Part shown: positions 58,839 through 64,000 of the stretch, piece by piece
How the letters are laid out: each line of letters begins with the position of its first letter
Numbering within the stretch: the first letter of the stretch is position 1
DNA from: Streptomyces showdoensis
GTDB lineage: Bacteria > Actinomycetota > Actinomycetes > Streptomycetales > Streptomycetaceae
Length of the DNA: 64,000 bases
Reading direction: 5' to 3'
NCBI RefSeq assembly: GCF_039535475.1
Contig: NZ_BAAAXG010000026.1
Span: 2,785,501-2,849,500 of the forward strand
Notes under the pieces: model-generated
What the model was told of the DNA's origin: nothing
Database searches by the model: none
The model's input: only the letters and a program-made list of their open reading frames with translations
Made by a program: the position numbers and the translations under genes

Positions 58839-61664
58839 TCACGTACCGGGCGCCGCAGCGGTCGGAGGGACGACCAGCTGGGTACCTCCAGGCCGATGCG
58901 CCAACTGGTCCAGCGCCAGCCAGACCCGGTCGCGGGTGAACGGCGCCTCCGTGAAGCGGATGCCGGTCGCGTCGCGCAGGGCGTTGGCGAAGGCGGGCGG
59001 GACCGGGTTGAAGGGGCTCTCGCTCATGGACTTGGCACCGAGCGGGCCGATGGAGTCGGTGGTCTCGGTGAAGTGCACCTCGGTCCGGGGCACGTCCGCG
59101 TACTGCGGCAGCCGGTAGCGCCGGAAGGCCGTCGTCGTCACCTCGCCGCGCTCGTCGATCCGGACGTTCTCGAAGAGCGTCGCGCCGAGCGCCTGGGCCA
59201 CCCCGCCCTCGACCTGGCCGCGGCACTGCATGGGGTTCATGACCTTTCCGGCGTCGGCGGCGTGGACGCTGCGCAGGATCCGCATCTCGCCCGAGCCGGG
59301 GTCGACGGCGATGCGGAACCACTGCGCGTTGAAGGCCACCGAGCGCGGCGAGCCGCCCCAGTGCCCGTCGGCCGCGAGCTCCTCCGCCGCGCCGAGCGCG
59401 TGCGCCGCCTCGTACAGCTCCTTGAGGGGGACGGCCCGCCCGGCGCAGTCGACGCTCTCGGCGCCGAGCACGCACAGGTGCCGGGCGACGCCGGTGTGGC
59501 GGGCGGCGAGGCTGCGCAGCCGCTCCGCGAGCGAGGACGCGGCCAGCAGGACCGCCTTGCCCGCGACGACGGTGCCGGCGGAGCCGAAGGCGCCGGTGTC
59601 GTGCCGTACGACGTCGGTGTCGGACTGACGGACGCCGATCCGGTCCTCGGTGGTGCGCAGCGCCCCGGCGGTGATCTGCTGGTGGACGGTGGTGGTGCCG
59701 TTGCCGAACTCGGCGGTGCCGACGGCGATGTCGTACGTGCCGTCCGCCAGGAGCGACACCCGGGCGTCGGCGTGGTGACCGCCGGGCGGGCCGGTGGCGA
59801 TCATCGCCATCGCGCTGCCCTGGCCGACCAGCCAGCCCTCGGGGGCTTCCTCGGCGCTGCGGTCCTCGGCGAGCGCCTTCCGCACGACCGCGAGGCACTG
59901 GTCGAGCCCGTAGGAGGCGATGTGCAGGTCCTCCTCCTCGCCGATCGGGCTGTGCATGGGCTCGCCGGGCCCGATGACGTTCTTCTCGCGCAGCGCCAGC
60001 GGGTCCATGTCCAGGCGGCGGGCCAGCTCGTCCATGGCGGACTCGACGGCGAAGGTCACCTGGCCCAGGCCGTAGCCGCGGAAGGCGCCGGCCGGGACGG
60101 CGTTGGTGTAGACGGAGTAGGCGTCGACCTTCTTGTGCGGGGCGCGGTAGACGGCGAAGGACTCGCCGACGCTGTGGAACATCACGGCCGGGCCGTGGTT
60201 GCCGTACGCGCCCGTGTTCGCCACCACCCGCATCTGCACGGCGGTGAGGGTGCCGTCCGCGCGGGCGCCGACCTTGATGCCGATGGTGAACGGGTGACGG
60301 GTGGTGGCCCCGTAGAACTGCTCGGCGCGGGTGTACTCCAGCTTCACCGGGCGCCGCAGTCTGAGCGCGGCGAGGGTGACGACGTCCTCGGTGAGCATCT
60401 CCTGCTTGCCGCCGAAGCCGCCGCCGACCCGGCCCGCGACCACCCGCACCTCGTCCTCGCGCAGGCCGTACAGCGCGCAGAGCGCGCGCCGGGTGAGGAA
60501 GGGCGTCTGGGTGGAGGAGCGCACGGTCAGCCGTTCCCCCTCGCCGTCCTCCCGGGGCTCGAAGTACGCGACGCAGCCGTGGGTCTCGAGGCTCGCGTGC
60601 TGGACGCGCTGGGTGCGGAAGGTCTCCTCGTAGACGACGTCGGCCTCGGCGAAGCCGGCCTCGACGTCGCCGATCTCCCCGTGCACCTCGCCCGCCACGT
60701 TGTTCTCCACCCGGGCGATCCGCACCTCGGGCCCCTTGCCCGCGTGGATCACGGGCGCGCCGGGGCGCATCGCGGCCTCGGGGTCGGTGACGTACGGCAG
60801 TTCCTCGTAGGTCACCTCGATCCGACGGCAGCCCTCCTCGGCGGCCCGCTCGCTGTCGGCGACGACGGCGGCCACCCGCTGCCCCACGTGGCGGACGACG
60901 TCGTCGAGGACCCGGGTGTCGTCGGGGTCCTCGGTCGGGTGCTCGTGCCGGGCGCTGGAGTAGAGCGTGTCCGGCGCGTCCTCGTGGGTGAGGACGGCGA
61001 CCACGCCGGGGACCCGCAGGGCGGCTTCGGTGTCGATCGCGAGGATCCGGGCGTGCGGGTGCGGGGAGCGCAGCAGCTTCATGTGGAGCAGGCCGGGGAC
61101 CTGCACGTCGAAGGTGTAGCGGGCGGTGCCGGTGACCACCTGCGGTCCGGCCGGGGCGCCGACGTTGCGGCCCACCGCCTGCCCCGCGCGGGGGCGTTCG
61201 GTGTGCGCGACGCCGCGGACGGCGTCCTCGACGGCCCGGTAGCCGGTGCAGCGGCAGATGTTGCCCTTGAAGGCGCGGGGCAGGTCGTCCAGCTTGCCGT
61301 CGTCGTGCTCGGTGCCCCGCTCGGCCTCCAGGGCCGCGGCGGTCATCAGGAACCCGGCCGTGCAGAACCCGCACTGGAAGCCCTGCGCCGCGAGGAACCG
61401 CTCCTGTACGGGGTGGAGTCCGCCGTCGGGGGTGGCCAGCCCCTCGACGGTGGTGACCGCGCGCCCCGCCGCCCGCACCGCCGGGTAGACGCAGCTGTGC
61501 ACGGGCTCCCCGTCGACGTGGACGGTGCAGGCGCCGCAGTCGCCGGCGTCGCAGCCCTTCTTCACCCCGAACCAGCCGCGCTCGCGCAGATACGTGCGCA
61601 GGCACTGCCCGGCGCGGGGCTCGTCCTCGAAGGGCCGGTCGTTGACCCGGACGCGGAAGCTCAT
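58839..61664 (-). CDS. Xanthine dehydrogenase-like molybdoenzyme, fused Fe-S and molybdopterin subunits
   Basis: 941 residues. Residues 1-160 are the two [2Fe-2S] domains (CDAGDCGACTVHV ... HSC; CGFCTAGF; CRCTGYR); from about 170 to 941 the molybdopterin-cytosine-dinucleotide subunit (GRVGGGFGGKQEM, PAGAFRGYGLGQ, ending IGPLGAKSMSE with the catalytic-type Glu region). In most bacteria these are separate genes; here they join without a stop. The FAD subunit gene overlaps upstream by 4 bp. Likely substrate is a purine, but aldehydes or nicotinate are possible. ATG at 61664. Confidence 0.9.
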   Translation of the reverse strand: MSFRVRVNDRPFEDEPRAGQCLRTYLRERGWFGVKKGCDAGDCGACTVHVDGEPVHSCVYPAVRAAGRAVTTVEGLATPDGGLHPVQERFLAAQGFQCGFCTAGFLMTAAALEAERGTEHDDGKLDDLPRAFKGNICRCTGYRAVEDAVRGVAHTERPRAGQAVGRNVGAPAGPQVVTGTARYTFDVQVPGLLHMKLLRSPHPHARILAIDTEAALRVPGVVAVLTHEDAPDTLYSSARHEHPTEDPDDTRVLDDVVRHVGQRVAAVVADSERAAEEGCRRIEVTYEELPYVTDPEAAMRPGAPVIHAGKGPEVRIARVENNVAGEVHGEIGDVEAGFAEADVVYEETFRTQRVQHASLETHGCVAYFEPREDGEGERLTVRSSTQTPFLTRRALCALYGLREDEVRVVAGRVGGGFGGKQEMLTEDVVTLAALRLRRPVKLEYTRAEQFYGATTRHPFTIGIKVGARADGTLTAVQMRVVANTGAYGNHGPAVMFHSVGESFAVYRAPHKKVDAYSVYTNAVPAGAFRGYGLGQVTFAVESAMDELARRLDMDPLALREKNVIGPGEPMHSPIGEEEDLHIASYGLDQCLAVVRKALAEDRSAEEAPEGWLVGQGSAMAMIATGPPGGHHADARVSLLADGTYDIAVGTAEFGNGTTTVHQQITAGALRTTEDRIGVRQSDTDVVRHDTGAFGSAGTVVAGKAVLLAASSLAERLRSLAARHTGVARHLCVLGAESVDCAGRAVPLKELYEAAHALGAAEELAADGHWGGSPRSVAFNAQWFRIAVDPGSGEMRILRSVHAADAGKVMNPMQCRGQVEGGVAQALGATLFENVRIDERGEVTTTAFRRYRLPQYADVPRTEVHFTETTDSIGPLGAKSMSESPFNPVPPAFANALRDATGIRFTEAPFTRDRVWLALDQLAHRPGGTQLVVPPTAAAPGT

Positions 61665-62497
61665 CGGGCACGCTCCTGAAGGCCGGTGGTGAGGTCGCGG
61701 CGGACCTCCTCGGCGAGGCGGAAGCCCATGTGCCGCCGCCACTCGGGGAGTCCGTGGATGTCGTCGAACCAGTCCTCGTCCCCGACGGCCGCCTCGATCG
61801 CCGCACGCAGCTGCGCGCGGGAGGGCGGCAGCGGGAACCAGAGCCGGAACGGGCGTACGGTCGCCGCGCTGATGGTCACCGCGAGCGAGCCGTCCACCGG
61901 GTCGAGGGCGCCGATGACCAGCGCGCCCGACCGGCCGAGCCCGTACAGCGAGGCCTGCCGGAACGCCGTACGGCACTCCAGCGCCCGGGCGGGCAGGGTG
62001 ACCGAGCGCAGCAGCTCGCCCTCGGCGAGGTCCTTGCGCCCGGCGCCGGTGACGAAGTCGACGACCTTCACCTCCCGCAGCGAGCCGTCCTGGGCCCGGA
62101 GGAGGCAGGTGCCGTCGAGGGCGGCGGTGAGCGAGATCATCGGGCCGGCGGGCAGCCCGTTGCACAGGTTCCCGCCGACCGTGGCCATGTTCCAGATCTT
62201 GAACGAGGCGAGGAAGGCCCGGCAGCACTGCTCGAACAGCGGCGCCGCCACGGCGTCCAGGCCCCGCCGCGCGTACCGCGAGAGCCGGGCGATCGTGCAG
62301 GTCGCGGCGATCTCCAGCGACCCGTCCGGAGGGCGGGTGAGCGGTTCCCAGCCCATTGCGCCGAGGTCGATCAGCCGCCGCAGGTGCGGCTGCGGCTCGG
62401 AGAAGAGGTACGTGCCCCCGCCGAGCCAGGCGTCCCCCGGCCGCCAGGGCTCGCGCAGCCGGGCATCGCGCACGTCCGTCACCGTGTTCAGGTCCAT
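61661..62497 (-). CDS. FAD-binding subunit of the xanthine dehydrogenase-like enzyme
   Basis: 278 residues, CoxM/XdhB type. FAD motifs GGTYLFSE (about 27-34) and ATVGGNLCNGLPAGP (about 105-119). Passes electrons from the Fe-S clusters to NAD+. First gene of the two-gene operon; its TGA overlaps the next ATG. No XdhC-type maturation gene is in the window. Confidence 0.9.
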   Translation of the reverse strand: MDLNTVTDVRDARLREPWRPGDAWLGGGTYLFSEPQPHLRRLIDLGAMGWEPLTRPPDGSLEIAATCTIARLSRYARRGLDAVAAPLFEQCCRAFLASFKIWNMATVGGNLCNGLPAGPMISLTAALDGTCLLRAQDGSLREVKVVDFVTGAGRKDLAEGELLRSVTLPARALECRTAFRQASLYGLGRSGALVIGALDPVDGSLAVTISAATVRPFRLWFPLPPSRAQLRAAIEAAVGDEDWFDDIHGLPEWRRHMGFRLAEEVRRDLTTGLQERAR

Positions 62498-62619
62498 GGC
62501 GCCAGTGAAGCCCGGCGACGGGGGCGGAACGACTGGTGCGGGGCCCGGAATAAGGGGGCGGGGGAGGGGCCGGCCCTGGAGGATCGACCAGGGAGGGCCG
62601 TGCGCCTCCCCCGCGCCGG
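62498..62619 (-). promoter_or_regulatory. Intergenic region upstream of the dehydrogenase operon
   Basis: 122 bp. Holds a weak hairpin (CCCTGG with CCAGGG, loop AGGATCGA, near 62573-62592) that could end the secreted-protein transcript. No clear promoter seen. Confidence 0.35.
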
Positions 62620-63441
62620 TCAGGGGGTGGTGCACACCACCGAGGCGTAGGCGACGCCGAGCGGGACGGCGGCCGTGTTCGTGACGCGGACCGTCCAGCC
62701 GGTGGGCGTCGGTCCCGAGGAGTTGAGGAGGGTGTCCAGGCTGCCGTCCACGCCGCCGCCGGTCGGCACCTGCCCGCTCGGGCACTCCACGTGGACCGTG
62801 CCCACCGCACCCGGCCGCAGCTCCATCCGCTCGCTCCGGAGGCTGGGTTCGACGTCGGAGCAGACGACGAGCGCCCGTACGAACGAAGGGCCGGAGCCCG
62901 TGTTCTTCGCCCGCGCGGTCCACCGCCTGATGTTGTCGTAGACCGACTGGCTCGCGTACGTCATGTCGCCCGCCTGGAACCCGCCGCCCGCGACGAACTG
63001 CTCGGTGCCGCAGCCCACCTCGCTGGGGTTGTCCGACTCGCCGGGCCGCAGCGGGCTGGACGGTCCCTCGTGGTACTCCAGGGCGGGTTCCGACGAGCAG
63101 ATCACCCGCGGGTGCAGGGTCTGCACCTCGTCGGAGGCGTTGTAGGCCCGCACCCGCCAGCTGGTCTCGCCGACCGGGCCCGACTCCTTGATGAAGACGG
63201 CGCTCTGCGGGTCGCTCTCGGCGGTCGCGCCGCCCCCGGTGGCCTTCGTCCCCGCCGGGCAGAACGCCGCCACCGTCACCTGCCGGCCGGGGTACATGAT
63301 CGCGGGGTGGCCCGGGTGCTGGCCGATGGTGCGGGCGGCGGGCGCCGGCGCGCCCTCCGCCCAGGCGGGCACGGCCGCGGCGGGCAGTGCGGCGGTGAGC
63401 ATCGTCGTGGCGGCCAGTGCGACGGTTCGGAAGCGGCCCAT
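62620..63441 (-). CDS. Secreted protein with three cysteine-bracketed repeats, function unknown
   Basis: 273 residues. Sec signal peptide (residues 1-28, ending VPAWA). The mature part is three copies of a 65-80-residue unit: Cys, then a GGG turn (TGGGATA; AGGGFQA; TGGGVDG), then W-x-(V/A)-R-(A/V) and Asn, ending in a V-x-C pair (RVICSS; LVVCSD; SVVCTT). One disulphide per unit is likely, as in small beta-sandwiches. I do not recognise a named family. ATG after GGAG. Confidence 0.8.
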   Translation of the reverse strand: MGRFRTVALAATTMLTAALPAAAVPAWAEGAPAPAARTIGQHPGHPAIMYPGRQVTVAAFCPAGTKATGGGATAESDPQSAVFIKESGPVGETSWRVRAYNASDEVQTLHPRVICSSEPALEYHEGPSSPLRPGESDNPSEVGCGTEQFVAGGGFQAGDMTYASQSVYDNIRRWTARAKNTGSGPSFVRALVVCSDVEPSLRSERMELRPGAVGTVHVECPSGQVPTGGGVDGSLDTLLNSSGPTPTGWTVRVTNTAAVPLGVAYASVVCTTP

Positions 63442-63580
63442 GTCGGTTCTCCTCGTGGCGACCCGCAGGCGGACGGGCCCCCAGCATGGCCGCGCGGCCC
63501 GGCCCGGGCCCGCACCCGCCCGGGTGATTCACCCTCCCGGCTTCGGCCGGACTTGGCCGAAAGGGGCCTGGAGCAGCAAG

Positions 63581-63604
63581 AAGACCCTCCCGAAGGAGGG
63601 TCTT
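63581..63604 (-). terminator. Terminator of the tRNA-Arg transcript
   Basis: AAGACCCTCC-CGAA-GGAGGGTCTT, perfect 10-bp stem and tetraloop, 8 bp beyond the 3' end of the tRNA; TTCTTG tail on the minus strand. Confidence 0.85.
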
Positions 63605-63612
63605 GAACGATG

Positions 63613-63685
63613 CGCCCCCGGCAGGACTCGAACCTGCGGCCAAGTGCTTAGAAGGCACCTGCTCTATCCGCTGAGCTACGGGGGC
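63613..63685 (-). tRNA. tRNA-Arg (anticodon TCT)
   Basis: 73 nt. Acceptor GCCCCCG/CGGGGGC, D arm GCTC...GAGC, anticodon stem GGTGC/GCACT with loop CTTCTAA (anticodon TCT, reading AGA), T arm GCAGG-TTCGAGT-CCTGC. Discriminator G; the 3' CCA is not encoded. AGA is a rare codon in such GC-rich genomes. Confidence 0.97.
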
Positions 63686-64000
63686 CGACGGCGGCCCGGT
63701 GGTGGGCCGGGGTCCGCGGGTGGGGCGGGTGTGGCCTGTCGGGACAAGGATAGGGCTCCGATCCCCCTGGCCCGCTTGCTTCACCTGCGTGCCACGATGT
63801 GGAGGTTCGGTGAAGCGGTCCGATAATCGCAGGCAGGTGCGATTCGTGCAGCGCTTTTCGCGCCACTCGGGCCGGGTGTTGTGCACTCGTTATGCCTGGG
63901 GTCTTCCGGCTACATCCGTTCGGTCGGCGCGTAGGGCCTCTATATGCTTCAAAAAGCCTCCAAAATTGGTCATTCTTCACATGTGGTGACCTTGGACGAA
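63686..64000. other. Right-edge intergenic region, AT-richer, upstream of both tRNA and an unseen rightward gene
   Basis: No gene supported. Minus strand: TATCCT at 63752-63747 as a -10 of the tRNA. Plus strand: inverted repeat AATCGCA-GGCAGG-TGCGATT (63825-63844), and TTCGGT (63919-63924) 16 bp before TATATG (63941-63946) as a possible promoter. CCAAAATTGG (63959-63968) is a small palindrome. A GTG near the last 18 bases could start a CDS beyond the window. Confidence 0.4.

Noticed and set aside
58626..61679. A 1,017-codon plus-strand frame opposite the xanthine-dehydrogenase-like gene
   Set aside because: Gly/Val/Ala/Asp-rich nonsense typical of antisense frames; the minus strand has clear Fe-S and molybdopterin motifs.
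63613..63685. tRNA-Arg as an integration site of a mobile element
   Set aside because: No integrase, excisionase gene near it or duplicated tRNA 3' end is visible within the window.

Overview
The window is a stretch of actinobacterial chromosome, almost certainly Streptomyces or a very close relative. G+C is very high (about 72% by eye), third codon positions are nearly all G or C, GTG starts and 4-bp ATGA/GTGA overlaps are common, and several genes have a -10-like box only 6-8 bases before the start codon with no ribosome binding site (leaderless). The family set fits: a gamma-butyrolactone (GBL) receptor, a SARP activator, and citrate synthase beginning MSDNSVV-like. Most of the window looks like ordinary core or semi-core chromosome. 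I see no prophage, integrase, CRISPR array or biosynthetic gene cluster.

Layout. 0-4 kb: a truncated Tat-exported GH3 hexosaminidase, a LysR regulator divergent from an EamA-type exporter, and a P-loop kinase. 4-8.5 kb: a LacI repressor divergent from a three-gene, translationally coupled sugar catabolic operon (Gfo/Idh/MocA oxidoreductase, DUF993 aldolase-like protein, xylose-isomerase-like TIM barrel), with a perfect 26-bp operator between them. 8.5-12.8 kb: DUF937 protein, RecD2 helicase, citrate synthase. 13-16.7 kb: copper export (CopZ, CopA) and a PrsW-type membrane protease, with a CsoR-type operator. 16.8-21.2 kb: CPA2 antiporter, TetR and MMPL exporter. 21.2-28 kb: myo-inositol catabolism (IolE-like protein divergent from iolC-iolB-iolD-mmsA). 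28-37.6 kb: DUF4291, subtilisin, GNAT, a hydrolase fused to an ABC ATPase with its permease, a LuxR-type regulator, a VWA lipoprotein and DUF1772.

37.6-43.4 kb is a run of regulators without biosynthetic genes: a GBL receptor of the ArpA/ScbR family, a SARP, a GAF-PucR regulator, and a transposase-derived gene of the IS701 type whose catalytic residues look degraded. Candidate GBL-receptor boxes (ARE) lie over the receptor leader and over the SARP -35 element. 43.7-45 kb: fluoride channels CrcB1-DUF190-CrcB2. 45-53.5 kb: potassium uptake, with a KimA-like APC transporter, an uncharacterised membrane protein and the operon [27-aa ORF]-kdpF-A-B-C-kdpE-kdpD'. Three promoters in this block carry GTCA half-sites with the same 11/21/11-bp geometry, which I read as a KdpE regulon. 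kdpD is broken after roughly 28 codons.

53.5-64 kb: an MFS exporter and FMN reductase divergent from a TetR (with a paired operator), a YrdC-domain protein, a beta-lactamase-fold hydrolase, a xanthine-dehydrogenase-like enzyme whose Fe-S and molybdenum subunits are fused, a secreted three-repeat protein, tRNA-Arg(TCT), and an AT-richer untranslated stretch at the right edge.

All family calls rest on reading motifs and on memory of families. No database search was run.
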